From Emiliania huxleyi CCMP1516 (lineage: Eukaryota; Haptophyta; Isochrysidales; Noelaerhabdaceae), in assembly GCF_000372725.1 (NCBI RefSeq), contig NW_005200600.1:980569-1044568 (forward strand): a DNA stretch of 64,000 nt, read 5' to 3'. The position numbers were made by a program, and so were the translations under genes. Position 1 is the stretch's first letter; each line of letters opens with the position of its first letter. This document shows, piece after piece, positions 42,541-64,000 of this stretch. The notes beneath the pieces were generated by a model. The model had not been told where the DNA came from. It made no database searches and saw only the letters and a list, made by a program, of their open reading frames with translations.

Positions 42541-43350
42541 TTACAAAAAAACGCAGTTCACCACCTCCGGGTTTACGATGCGGCCTGGCTCCTCCGAGTT
42601 GATCGGCTCGCTCGGGTCGAAGTAGAAGAGGAGGCGCACGCGTGGCTGCGACGCAAACCGCACGCGCTGCAGGCGCGACTGCGCAAAGAAGTAGCCAGAG
42701 ACCTGCTGGACCCACTTCATGCTGCTGCCCTCTCTCCCGTACAGCTCTTCCCTGGGGAGGAAGGCCTCCTCTGCGCCGCACGCCTCCACCGCCTCTCCCT
42801 CCCGCGCGGCTCGCATGACGTTAGGCAGCCTGTCGAAGATGGTGCTCGTGATGGCCTTCACCACCAGCTTGCGCACCCTACTGTCGTCGTTGATTGCGGC
42901 ACACAGGAGGGAGACGTCTCGCTCCTCCATCCGGCGCATCGCTGCCGCCTCGCCGTCGCCGCAGAGGTCGCAGCCGATGCCGCGCAAGCTCGCGGCGATT
43001 ATACGCGACTGCGCGTCTCTCGTTAACGAGAGGTGGAAGGGGATGCCTTTCGGACCTCCGATGAGGCTGCTCTCGCGGAGGGTGCACTCGACACGGCCAG
43101 ATGGACAGGCAAAACACGCCGCCGCGGCTGGCGAATACGCCGATAGCCGGAAGGCCCCGGGCAGCAGCCGTTCCACGACGAGCGGAGCGACGAGCCAGGC
43201 GCGTCCGACCCAGCCGAGGCTAGTGAGCTCGCGGCTGCGCCGGAGCACGTCTGCTCGAAGGAAGCTCTGCACCTGGGGCTGCGGCTGGAGGTCGGCGAAG
43301 GGTGGCGGTTGAAGAACGCTGAGCACCACCAAAGCTGCTGGCAAAATCAT
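42541..43350 (-). CDS. Secreted or organelle-targeted protein of unknown function
   Basis: This is a single-frame protein of 269 residues. The N-terminus MILPAALVVLSVLQPPPFAD is a good signal-peptide candidate. The mature part has clusters such as AACFACPSGRVECTLRESSL and GIGCDLCGDGEAAAMRRMEE. It continues with VRKLVVKAITSTIFDRLPNV. The end is VRLLFYFDPSEPINSEEPGR and NPEVVNCVFL. I do not recognise the family. Lys/Arg before the hydrophobic core is absent. The C-terminal F/Y-rich strand and even composition support real coding rather than a chance frame. It converges with the CCCH/WD40 gene, about 75 bp apart, and the two transcripts may overlap. Confidence 0.6.
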   Translation of the reverse strand: MILPAALVVLSVLQPPPFADLQPQPQVQSFLRADVLRRSRELTSLGWVGRAWLVAPLVVERLLPGAFRLSAYSPAAAACFACPSGRVECTLRESSLIGGPKGIPFHLSLTRDAQSRIIAASLRGIGCDLCGDGEAAAMRRMEERDVSLLCAAINDDSRVRKLVVKAITSTIFDRLPNVMRAAREGEAVEACGAEEAFLPREELYGREGSSMKWVQQVSGYFFAQSRLQRVRFASQPRVRLLFYFDPSEPINSEEPGRIVNPEVVNCVFL

Positions 43351-44488
43351 GCGGTGAAGCGGGTCGTTGCTTCACGCGCGCGCACTCTGGCGAGGGACTT
43401 CAGCACACTCCGGGCCCTGGGGGAGTCAGCGTGGGGTCGGGCTACCATGTCCGACTTTCGACACACACAAGAATAAAGCCTGCGGAGCTGATTTTCACAC
43501 CTTTAAAACGACCGTTCAAACGCACCCTCTTGACCCATGCAGCCGGCTGCTTGCTGGTGGGACTAGGGCCGCTGAGGCCCGCAAGAAGAATGAGCAAAAA
43601 AGTCGAAAATGGCGACTTGCACGAGCATGCCAAAGTACCACTTCGCGTGCGGTTCGAGGGGCAATCCGAGCCGGATTCACTGTGAACAGCCCGCTCCCGC
43701 CCGCCGCGGAACGGGCTTGCCGCGAACGCGCTGAGCGCTCGTACGGCATGCCTTCAGCCAGGATCACCTGCGCAGTGTGTGGGCACAAGCAGCGCCAAGG
43801 CAAGCCCTTCCGAGTCACTGAGTCCAACCTGCCGGCAGTGCTCCTCTTCTTCGCCGCCGCGTCCATGGCGGGCGCCGATAAGCTGCACGCTGGTGTTGAC
43901 CTCTGCACCACGACCCGCCATCAGTACAAAGGCCCCAACGGCAGGTCCGCCCCTGTGGATCTGCCACCATGCATCAGCCAACGCGTGGCTGAACATCACG
44001 GCATGGAGGGTGAGCCACACCGAACGTACCGAGCGAAGAGCCGAGCGGAAGGAGGACGGGGAAGATGACTCCGAGGAGGACGAACCAGTGGAAATCCAGT
44101 TGTCAGATGTCACGATGCATCCGAAGGGGACCCCAGCGCCGGCATCATCCGTAGAGGCACGAGTGTTCGAAGAGAGAGTGGACCTGAGCAACAACATGAC
44201 CTGTAGGCAAATGATCGGAGTGGGAGTCAGAAATGTGGTCCTTGCGCGAGGAGAGCTCGATAGACTCGAGGGGCCAGGATACGCCGCGAGGAGGACGGAG
44301 TTGCGCCGAAAGGCGAAAGATCAAGTACACCCCCAAGACTCCCCGGAACCGCCCAGGATGAGCTCCTGAGGTGCCAGTCCGCCCGAGATATGACCGGTTG
44401 AAGCTGGCTGGGGTTCCACGTTCCACGTTAGGCTGAACAAGCTTTTCCTCTCGCACCCCGTCTCTTTTCCTTTCCTTTTTTCTCTGCC
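43351..44488. other. Intergenic region with unassigned frames
   Basis: Overlapping frames on both strands (43779-44369 +, 43754-44197 -) share no recognisable domain. A YHFACGSRGNPSRIHCEQ-type frame is present at about 43630-43730 (+). None is supported as a gene. Confidence 0.35.
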
Positions 44489-44854
44489 GCACCCTCTCTT
44501 TTTCTCTCTATTTTCCCGGGAAAACCATCAAATTTTCCGGGCTCTGAGCCGAGTCTGAGGCTGGTTTGGGCCCAAAATCAGCCAAATCGGCAAAATACCG
44601 GGTATTTTGCGGGTATACCTGGAAAACCCCGGGTATACCTGGAAAATATCCTGCGACCGCCTGGGTATCGTGCCGATTTCCTCAATTTTGCGTCAGATTT
44701 TGCCCCAGACCAGCTCTCAGACTCAGGGAAACTCGTGAGTTTCCAGAATGGAGCACCAAACACCCTCTGTTTTCCCTGGAAATTTCCGGAAACGCAAAGT
44801 GCTGGGGACCCTCTGTTTTCCTTTTTGTTTGCCGGAAAAGCTTGTGCAGGCCAA
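44489..44854. repeat. Dispersed repeat A, copy 2 (uninterrupted)
   Basis: Closely matches 2689-3152 without the 83-bp insertion plus the duplicated 12 bp. This is the empty site GGAAAAGCTTGTGCAGGCCA. It contains AAAATACCGGGTATTTTGCG and two GGGTATACCTGGAAAA units. Confidence 0.9.
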
Positions 44855-46439
44855 GTTCCACGGTCAGGATGGAGGTGCCGAACTGGATGGGGGTCAGCTG
44901 GGGAGGCTGTTGTGGCGCACCGGACCGCCCCCCAGCACCGTGCCCCACCCAACTGCATCCATGGGAGTCACAAAAAACGGTGCTACACTCGCGGCTGCAA
45001 GCACTCACGTCTCACGACACTCAAACCCACCGCCTGCCTCCTACCCTGTACGAGGAGCCATTTCACCCGTGCAAAACATCTGCACAGGTGTACCGCCGAC
45101 GCTCAAGCGCCGGGCCCCTACTAGAGTAGTCTTGTGGGACCCACAAACGACCAATACATCCACTCGGGGCTGCAGCATGTGTCCGGGGGGGGCATCCCCG
45201 TGAAGCAGCCAGCAGGTGCCGGACACGGCGTTGGCCGTCTTGGACCGAGATCAGGGCGCAACTGCCTATCTCGTGGGGCTGAAGGACCGTCATGGGGTCG
45301 GCTTTGATGCTGCCAATCAGTCGGGTCGATAGGTGGCGCCCCAGCGAGATGCGTTGCAGGTGCTCGGCGTCGCCTGCTTGTGTGGCCTGAACGCACTCGC
45401 GGGAGCCAGAGAGCAAAGGTGTGCGCGAATTGAGGCTTCTGAGCGAGTTCAGGCAAGCCACAGGACCGGCCATGTGCCTTGGTAGTCGAGCGGTGGCCGG
45501 AGGTAGCCTCCAGTAGTGCCTCTCAGTTCGGCACCTCGGTCTCGACCACGACAGACTGGGAGAAGGACAGAGCTTATTGGGAAACCGGCGGGAGGGATGG
45601 GAGAACGTCGGGCCGCCCCACTCGACAGAGACGGACCGGCGAACTGAACGGAACCGATCAGCAACGGTGTCGACCGTCGAGCGACTCCGTGTGACGAGCC
45701 GGACTGTCGCAGGAGATTGGGTACGAGGACGCGCACAATGACTGGCAGTTCAACCCGCAGTTCAACCCCACACCCCCACACGACAGTCCCAACCCACCCC
45801 AGCACACCTACCTAGTATCACTCTCTCCCCCTCCACCAGTCTGTGATGAATGGTCTACCTATGTCCCTATCCCGATATCCCTACCTTCCCCACACCTCAG
45901 TCGTCTTCACACGGCTGCCATCGCAGAGCAGATTCTAGAGCAGATTGTGAATGAGCTTGCCTGCGGCGAGGGCGATCGATCGATCGAGTGCACGGAGCTA
46001 AGTAAGTGCCTCGCCGTCCTCGCAGGAGTCGCTTGCGGCTCCCGTAGTGTGACTGTGTTAGTGCCAGTGCGCGCCAAAAAGAAAGAAAGAAAACAGACAA
46101 CCCAAGTGCGCGCCAGAAAGAAAGAAAGAAAACAGACAACCCAAGGGAGGGATGGGAGGACGGCACGCCGCCACCACACAGGGATTTTAAGGAGAGGTGT
46201 GTGGTGCGCTATCCGTCGCCCACCCTAGGGAGTCTGCCTCTTCCTATCTCTCTTCGCAGTCTCTCGCCGAGTGCGCGCCAGTCCCGTGCCCACAAGCCGG
46301 CAAAAATTCTTTTGCTGGTCGCACGATTCACGCGACAGGCAAGGCGCGCGACGCCCTCATCTTTTGCTGTTTAGTGTGCCGCGCGGCGCCGTTTGTGGCA
46401 GCTCAGACGAGCGTGACCCCGGGCTTGCGTCAGTGGTCA
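44855..46439. other. Intergenic region with small tandem repeat and repeat B copy 2
   Basis: A tandem duplication of about 37 bp (GCGCGCCAAAAAGAAAGAAA type, ending ACAGACAACCCAAG) lies at about 46070-46144. It runs into repeat B copy 2 (46115-46195). A GATCGATCGATCGA string is at 45973. No gene was recognised between 44855 and 46439. Confidence 0.5.
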
Positions 46440-47331
46440 ATGATCTGGCTCCTCTGCGCCCCGGCCTCGTTCGCGCAGCCCAAGCCCGGCCTGCTCTCCA
46501 GCCTCGCCGCCACGGAGGCTCCTCGACCCGCCGCGACGATCAGCCCGGCCCGCGACAGCACCTCCGCCTCTTCGCGCATCTACTTTGACGTGCTCACGCT
46601 CAGTTCGCCTCGCGCAAGAGGCTCCGCCGCATTCAAGGGGAGCCCGCTCGGAAGGCTCGTCTTCCGGCTGAGCGGCGCGGCCCTGCTGCCGCAGCACAGC
46701 GCCAACGTGCGGATGCTCTGCACCGGTTTGCGCATACAGTGCGGTATCTCTCTGTGTGTGGCCACGTGTCGTACCGCGTCCTTCGGAAGTAGGCGAGAGG
46801 ACGGGCTGCGCCTACTCCTACTCGTGGTGCCGCTTCGAGCCGGGCGCGCCAAAGACGCGTGGCCACCATGCAGTCCTGCGCGGCAAGGGGCGGAATGCTG
46901 TCGGCAGATCGGACTCGCTGATCTCGGACGACAAGTCGCTCTCCCGCTGCGAGCGGCCGCTGGTCGGCGGGGGTGCCTACTACGGCGTCGAGTTGGACTC
47001 GGACGATGCGGCGACCGACACGGTGCTGGCTGTGCCGGTTCGCGGCGCCGGCAAAGGCACATCCCGCCTCTCCTTCCTCACTGGCCTCGCGGGCGCTCCA
47101 GAGGCGACGCGGAGGAGGCTGCTGCTCGACCAGGCGGTGATCGGTGTAGCCGACGGAGGAGAGACGGCGGAGGCGATGCACGCCCTCCTCGCGGGTCTGC
47201 GCGAGCGCAAGGCGGTGGCGGTGTCGAGCTGTGGCGAGCTCTTTGAGAATGGCAGCACCTCTGCCATCCGGTGCATGTTTGTGCCAGCTCCCGAAGAGGA
47301 CCTGCCGGATGACGTACCGCCCGCGAGCTGA
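46440..47331 (+). CDS. Divergent cyclophilin-type peptidyl-prolyl isomerase, two exons
   Basis: The proposed start MIWLLCAPASFAQPKPGLL looks like a signal peptide. The frame is open upstream to 46197, so a longer N-terminus is possible. Exon 1 has SRIYFDVLTLSS, then GRLVFRLSGAALLPQHSANV and RMLCTG. This follows the cyclophilin pattern xxYFDVxxxxxxxGRxxFxL…NFxxLCTG. The 67-bp intron 46726-46792 (GT donor) splits LCTG and GERTG. Exon 2 reads HHAVLRGKGRNAVGRSDSLI, then RRRLLLDQAVIGVADGGETA (the valine/glycine turn before the last helix) and AMHALLAGLRERKAVAVSSC. The catalytic Arg/Phe of FHRxxxxF is not recognisable. It may be an inactive or highly diverged isomerase, perhaps lumenal. The last residues are acidic (EEDLPDDVPPAS). 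Confidence 0.65.
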
Positions 47332-47570
47332 CGGTGGGGTTTTGTTGTAGAGACACCGTACGAAACAACACACAGACTCCAATACACAAGACCCCAATAC
47401 TCAATCTCATGGAAGATGGACCGACAGAGGAGAGAGAGAAACTCAGTAACTCACTGACACGGTGACAGGGCGAGGCTGGGGAGAAAATCTAGCTGTGGAC
47501 CGGATCGAGTGCCACATGCTCAAGGTATTTCTACATGCGAGGTTGCAGGTGAAGGAGGCGCAAAGGTGCG
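47332..47570. other. Convergent 3' spacer
   Basis: A 240-base gap lies between the ends of the cyclophilin (+) and TOR (-) genes. It is AT-richer than its surroundings. No polyadenylation motif is clear. Confidence 0.35.
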
Positions 47571-59805
<12,235 letters not shown>

Positions 59806-60342
59806 TTTGGCACTCTGCGCAAATGGCGCAGGAAAAAGAGGGGTCGAAGCTCGGACACGCGAGACACAGTCAGGCCGCTCACCTCGTCTCTCTCGTACGT
59901 CGCCTTGTCAAGCCCTCGCCTGCCGATGTATTGTTGTATGATAGTAATAGAGCAGTTTGGTCGGAGGGCGCCCGGGTCGCCCCGGAGCGGCCCCGCGCGG
60001 GGAGGTGGGTGGAGGGCGGGCGCCACGCCGTCGGGCAGGCCGCGCGGGGACGCAGCCGGGGCCAGCGCGCGGCGCTAAACCTGTGTCACCCGAAATCCAT
60101 AGTGTCACTCCAGATCCATAAAATGTCGCATTTGCAGCGCATTTTGTTGCAAACAAGTGTGCAAATGGTTGTTTTGACCAGTACTCACCTGCCCCTGCAG
60201 AGCATGCGCATGCTAGCTCTCGTACATGCACTCTCTCTTCCGTCCGCACCCGCACGGTACCCCTTACGGAGCCCACCATGCCGCTCGCACCTGGCTCGCA
60301 CCCACCCACTATGCGTGTCATGCCAGCAGTGCTATGAGCTAA
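59806..60342. other. Intergenic, nothing recognised
   Basis: This upstream region of TOR contains CATAGTGTCACTCCAGATCC next to a similar CCGAAATCCATAGTGTCACT string (about 60091-60120), a near-repeat of ATCCATA(A/G). No promoter motif was recognised. Confidence 0.35.
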
Positions 60343-61480
60343 TCACTTGGGGACGCCCATGAAGCCCAAGAACCTGGCCTGACTCTCCCGCTCACTCTGC
60401 TCGCGTGCGCGCGAAGCGTTGAGCTCGGCCAGCATCATGCCCTGCGCAAAGGTTGGGGAGAACATGCTCCCGCCCGGCTGTGCAAACACGGAGGGGGCCG
60501 TCTCTGCATCGCGAGTGCGATAGAGCGGCGCCGCCGGTGCCGGCTTGGCCCTCTTGCGGCGCTGAGCCCAAACCATACCGAGCCCTTCTCGATGTCCGCC
60601 GCGCAGCCCACCACGTCGTCATCCCTCCATGACACGGAATGGCCGCTCGCCTTTATGCCACAGGCTGCGCCGCGCCCCGTCGGCCGCCCAGCTCAGTGCG
60701 TCGTCGCCGACACCATTGTCACCGTCGGGCGCGAAGCCCGGCGTTGCCCACCCGATTTGCGGGTACTTGCCCACTCGCTTCAATGTGATCTCGTAGAAGA
60801 TCTGCCCGTGCTTGGCCAGCGCGCCGGGCAGCCCGACGGTGCAGAAGGAGATTGTGCTGCACGCGGCGCCACGGGTCAGAGCGAGACGCGCGGCAACCAC
60901 CGCCGCCCCGTGCGCCGCGAGCGCCTCCACCGGCAGCTTGCCCAGCACCGCCACCGCCGCCTTGCGCACGTCCCTCATCCGGATGCTCGAGCTTCGCCGC
61001 CACCGCCGCCCCGTGCGCCGCGAGCGCCTCCGCCGGCAGCTTGCCCAGCGTCTCCACCGCCGCCCGGCGTACGTACTCATTCGCGTCCTCGAGCCTCGCC
61101 GCCACCGCCGCCCCGTGCGCCGCGAGCGCCTCCGCCGGCAGCTTGCCCAGCGTCTGCACCGCCGCCTTGCGCACCTTCCCATCCGTGTGCTCGAGCTCGC
61201 CCACGCACTTCAGCATCTTGGCCGGGTAGTGCGCGGGATTGAGGCCGAGCGCTCGAAGCGCCTCCCCTCGCTCCCCTTCCCCTGCAGCGTCCACACGCGC
61301 CAACGCACCCTCGCGCACGTCGGCGTCGGCGTGCGACACCAGCGTTATCGCCCTCGCCAGCACCTCTGCCACCGGGTGTGTTCGATTGTAAAAAATCGGC
61401 CATAGGACGCCCAGGGGCCGCCCCTGGCCGCCCGCGCGCACAAAAAAATACTCGCCGCCCCGAACGCCCCCAGAAAACAA
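60343..61480 (-). pseudogene. HEAT-repeat / SPRY-domain protein, apparent frameshift
   Basis: Tandem HEAT-like units VRKAAVQTLGKLPAEALAAH, then GAAVAARLEDANEYVRRAAV and GKLPAEALAAHGAAVAAKLE, lie in one frame. A further unit continues in the next frame from VRKAAVAVLGKLPVEALAAH. The switch falls at a CCC run, 60972-60974, where comparison with sister units predicts one base too many. Next follows a SPRY-like domain: GQIFYEITLKRVGKYPQIGW, then GVGDDALSWAADGARRSLWH, then GDDDVVGCAADIEKGSVWF. The end is GSMFSPTFAQGMMLAELNAS and FLGFMGVPK in another frame. HEAT/SPRY pairs are protein-protein interaction modules. It is either a pseudogene or carries sequencing indels. The 5' start is uncertain; the gene lies only about 80 bp from the first telomere-like repeat. 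Confidence 0.65.
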
Positions 61481-61557
61481 CTTCCTAGCCCCACAAGCGT
61501 CACGAGTTTACGAGAGTACTCAAAATAAATTCCCGGAGTGCCCGGCCGCGCCGGCGG

Positions 61558-61580
61558 GGTTAGGGTTAGGGTTAGGGTTA
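61558..61580 (+). repeat. Short interstitial telomeric repeat
   Basis: GGTTAGGGTTAGGGTTAGGG, nearly four units, lie about 1.2 kb inside the terminal array. Confidence 0.9.
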
Positions 61581-61752
61581 GTTCCGTTTGTTGGTTTGCT
61601 TGCTCTGTTCACAGCAGTACCCTAACTGTCTTCTCCTTGTACATCTATGCTGGGGAGGTTCCCTCCCCACAAGGAGAAGCGACTAGCGTTTTGGCCCCCC
61701 AAAACCCCCCCCTAGGACCAGGTTTCGGGACCTGAAAGTGAAGTCCTGGCGA

Positions 61753-61968
61753 GTTATGCTCAAAAAACATCCATTTTTGGCCGTTTTTGGCCAAAAATGG
61801 GCCTTGAACTGGCAGCCACTCCCCACTAGAGCAGAATTCTGACCATCTGAGCTATGCTAGGGCAAAACCTGACCATCTGAGCTATTCAGGCCCAATATGG
61901 GCTGTGGTCATGGAAGTGCCATATGCTCAAAAAACATCCTTTTTTGGCCGTTTTTGGCCAAAAATGGG
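61753..61968. repeat. Subterminal duplicated segment with tRNA-like halves
   Basis: TATGCTCAAAAAACATCC followed by TTTTTGGCCGTTTTTGGCCA and AAAATGGGCCTT occurs at about 61755-61805 and again at about 61920-61970. Between them ATAGCTCAGATGGTCAG (minus) occurs twice (about 61835-61855 and 61868-61885). It resembles a tRNA D-arm / A-box, and CAGTTCAAGGCCC (minus) resembles a T-arm. No complete cloverleaf was established. Confidence 0.6.
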
Positions 61969-61970
61969 CC

Positions 61971-62790
61971 TTCTTGGCCAGAGCTTGGCCAGCCTTGGCC
62001 AGAGCTTGGCCAGCCTTGGCCAGAGAGTGGCCAGCCCTGGCCAGAGCTTGGCCAGCCTTGGCCAGCCTTGGCCAGAGCTTGGCCAGCCTTGGCCAGAGCT
62101 TGGCCAGCCTTGGCCAGAGCTTGGGCAGCCTTGGCCAGAGAGTGGCCAGCCCTGGCCAGAGAGTGGCCAGCCCTGGCCAGAGCTTGGCCAGCCTTGGCCA
62201 GAGAGTGGCCAGCCTTGGCCAGAGCTTGGCCAGCCTTGGCCAGAGAGTGGCCAGCCTTGGCCAGAGAGTGGCCAGCCTTGGCCAGACAGTGGCCAGCCTT
62301 GGCCAGACAGTGGCCAGCCTTGGCCAGAGCTTGGCCAGCCTTGGCCAGCCTTGGCCAGAGAGTGGCCAGCCCTGGCCAGAGCTTGGCCAGCCTTGGCCAG
62401 ACAGTGGCCAGCCTTGGCCAGAGAGTAACCAGCCTTGGCCAGCCTTGGCCAGAGCTTGGCCAGCCTTGGCCAGCCTTGGCCAGAGAGTGGCCAGCCCTGG
62501 CCAGAGCTTGGCCAGCCTTGGCCAGAGAGTGGCCAGCCTTGGCCAGAGCTTGGCCAGCCTTGGCCAGCCTTGGCCAGCCTTGGCCAGAGAGTGGCCAGCC
62601 CTGGCCAGAGCTTGGCCAGCCTTGGCCAGAGAGTGGCCAGCCTTGGCCAGAGCTTGGCCAGCCTTGGCCAGCCTTGGCCAGCCTTGGCCAGACAGTGGCC
62701 AGCCCTGGCCAGAGCTTGGCCAGCCTTGGCCAGACAGTGGCCAGCCTTGGCCAGAGAGTAACCAGCCTTGGCCAGCCTTGGCCAGAGCTT
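61971..62790 (+). repeat. Subtelomeric CCTTGGCCAGAG tandem array
   Basis: About 820 bp of alternating CTTGGCCAG and AGAGCTTGGCCAG / AGAGAGTGGCCAG / AGACAGTGGCCAG units sit immediately before the telomere. Higher-order blocks of several units recur. Long open frames here are artefacts of a period with no stops. Confidence 0.95.
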
Positions 62791-64000
62791 GGTTAGGGTT
62801 AGGGTTAGGGTTAGGGTTAGGGTTAGGGTTAGGGTTAGGGTTAGGGTTAGGGTTAGGGTTGGGTTAGGGTTAGGGTTAGGGTTAGGGTTAGGGTTAGGGT
62901 TAGGGTTAGGGTTAGGGTTAGGGTTAGGGTTAGGGTTAGGGTTAGGGTTAGGGTTAGGGTTAGGGTTAGGGTTAGGGTTAGGGTTAGGGTTAGGGTTAGG
63001 GTTAGGGTTAGGGTTAGGGTTAGGGTTAGGGTTAGGGTTAGGGTTAGGGTTAGGGTTAGGGTTAGGGTTAGGGTTAGGGTTAGGGTTAGGGTTAGGGTTA
63101 GGGTTAGGGTTAGGGTTAGGGTTAGGGTTAGGGTTAGGGTTAGGGTTAGGGTTAGGGTTAGGGTTAGGGTTAGGGTTAGGGTTAGGGTTAGGGTTAGGGT
63201 TAGGGTTAGGGTTAGGGTTAGGGTTAGGGTTAGGGTTAGGGTTAGGGTTAGGGTTAGGGTTAGGGTTAGGGTTAGGGTTAGGGTTAGGGTTAGGGTTAGG
63301 GTTAGGGTTAGGGTTAGGGTTAGGGTTAGGGTTAGGGTTAGGGTTAGGGTTAGGGTTAGGGTTAGGGTTAGGGTTAGGGTTAGGGTTAGGGTTAGGGTTA
63401 GGGTTAGGGTTAGGGTTAGGGTTAGGGTTAGGGTTAGGGTTAGGGTTAGGGTTAGGGTTAGGGTTAGGGTTAGGGTTAGGGTTAGGGTTAGGGTTAGGGT
63501 TAGGGTTAGGGTTAGGGTTAGGGTTAGGGTTAGGGTTAGGGTTAGGGTTAGGGTTAGGGTTAGGGTTAGGGTTAGGGTTAGGGTTAGGGTTAGGGTTAGG
63601 GTTAGGGTTAGGGTTAGGGTTAGGGTTCCCGTTAGGGTTAGGGTTAGGGTTAGGGTTAGGGTTAGGGTTAGGGTTAGGGTTAGGGTTAGGGTTAGGGTTA
63701 GGGTTAGGGTTAGGGTTAGGGTTAGCGTTAGGGTTAGGGTTAGGGTTAGGGTTAGGGTTAGGGTTAGGGTTAGGGTTAGGGTTAGGGTTAGGGTTAGGGT
63801 TAGGGTTAGGGTTAGGGTTAGGGTTAGGGTTAGGGTTAGGGTTAGGGTTAGGGTTAGGGTTAGGGTTAGGGTTAGGGTTAGGGTTAGGGTTAGGGTTAGG
63901 GTTAGGGTTAGGGTTAGGGTTAGGGTTAGGGTTAGGGTTAGGGTTAGGGTTAGGGTTAGGGTTAGGGTTAGGGTTAGGGTTAGGGTTAGGGTTAGGGTTA
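62791..64000 (+). repeat. Telomeric (TTAGGG)n array, chromosome end
   Basis: About 1.2 kb of TTAGGG runs toward the right window edge. Variants include TTGGG near 62861, TTCCCG near 63627 and TTAGCG near 63724. The G-rich strand is 5'->3' to the right, as at a right chromosome end. Confidence 0.99.

Noticed and set aside
43429..44369. Protein-coding gene with YHFACGSRGN motif
   Set aside because: Frames are short and interrupted, and no family was recognised on either strand.
61811..61890. A tRNA gene on the minus strand
   Set aside because: D-arm-like and T-arm-like strings are present, but I could not build a full cloverleaf with a defined anticodon. It is recorded only as tRNA-like halves.
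61897..62867. Three overlapping frames of about 300 residues with [12 protein letters not shown] repeats
   Set aside because: They arise because the GGCCAG tandem array has no stops in any frame. There is no start context, domain or codon bias.

Overview
This window is the GC-rich end of a eukaryotic nuclear chromosome. It closes on the right in about 1.2 kb of (TTAGGG)n running 5'->3' toward position 64000, preceded by a subtelomeric GGCCAG-rich tandem array. Genes lie on both strands, most are split by many very short introns, and the proteins are eukaryotic: TOR kinase, a SET/SMYD-like methyltransferase, PLAC8-like, F-box/WD40, FAD-pathway riboflavin kinase and a chain of algal-type families. 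The high GC, frequent GC-AG introns, CYVQRY-type repeats and TIR-like 'SHTWLxP' protein suggest a unicellular alga, most likely a haptophyte of the Emiliania/Chrysochromulina type. This assignment is inference; a pelagophyte or other protist is not excluded.

Layout: 0.4-2.5 kb BspA-like leucine-rich-repeat gene (-); 2.7-3.15 kb dispersed repeat A carrying a small retroposon; 3.2-3.7 kb small heat-shock protein (+); 4.1-8.15 kb glycosyltransferase-2 / CYVQRY-repeat / GH130-like gene (-); 9.9-10.9 kb riboflavin kinase (+); 11.4-12.3 kb coiled-coil gene (-); 12.4-13.5 kb TIR-like gene (+); 13.8-16.2 kb MFS transporter (-); MITE and solo retroposon tail at 16.3-16.7 kb; 17.3-18.4 kb PLAC8-like gene (-); GACAGC satellite; 19.5-20.0 kb Cys-rich fragment; 20.2-21.6 kb SET protein (+); 21.7-22.2 kb Lys/Ala-rich basic protein, frameshifted (-); 22.1-24.3 kb sulfotransferase (+); assembly gap at 25.26-25.36 kb; 25.5-26.9 kb 5'-truncated LINE-like retroposon; 27.3-28.8 kb quinolinate phosphoribosyltransferase (-); repeat-rich 28.8-32.6 kb; 32.8-33.6 kb MTA/SAH nucleosidase (-); 34.4-35.2 kb TIR element with a Cys/His ORF; 35.7-36.2 kb histidine-phosphatase-like gene (-); repeat-rich 36.2-39.4 kb with a second MITE; 39.4-42.5 kb CCCH/F-box/WD40 gene (+); 42.5-43.35 kb secreted protein of unknown function (-); 46.4-47.3 kb cyclophilin-like gene (+); 47.6-59.8 kb TOR kinase (-); 60.3-61.5 kb HEAT-SPRY gene (-); telomere.

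The outstanding signal is in the introns. Thirty-two introns could be reconstructed because only one splicing choice restores the protein family. Nearly all are 65-80 bp. At most of them the first 8-32 nt of the intron are a near copy of the first nt of the downstream exon, as a target-site duplication would leave. The donor is GC in 25 and GT in 7. Interiors fall into recognisable shared families: a CTCTTCAC...GTGAACAG hairpin ending at the acceptor, GAACC(T/G)TC units, CGTCCACGA / GTGTCG units, and CGAGATGACC units. This is what recent, recurrent intron gain by mobile introner elements would look like. In this reading the element supplies the AG acceptor and the duplicated target supplies the donor.

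The genes do not form one pathway. They are ordinary housekeeping and accessory genes interleaved with transposon debris. Exon boundaries not listed explicitly are approximate.
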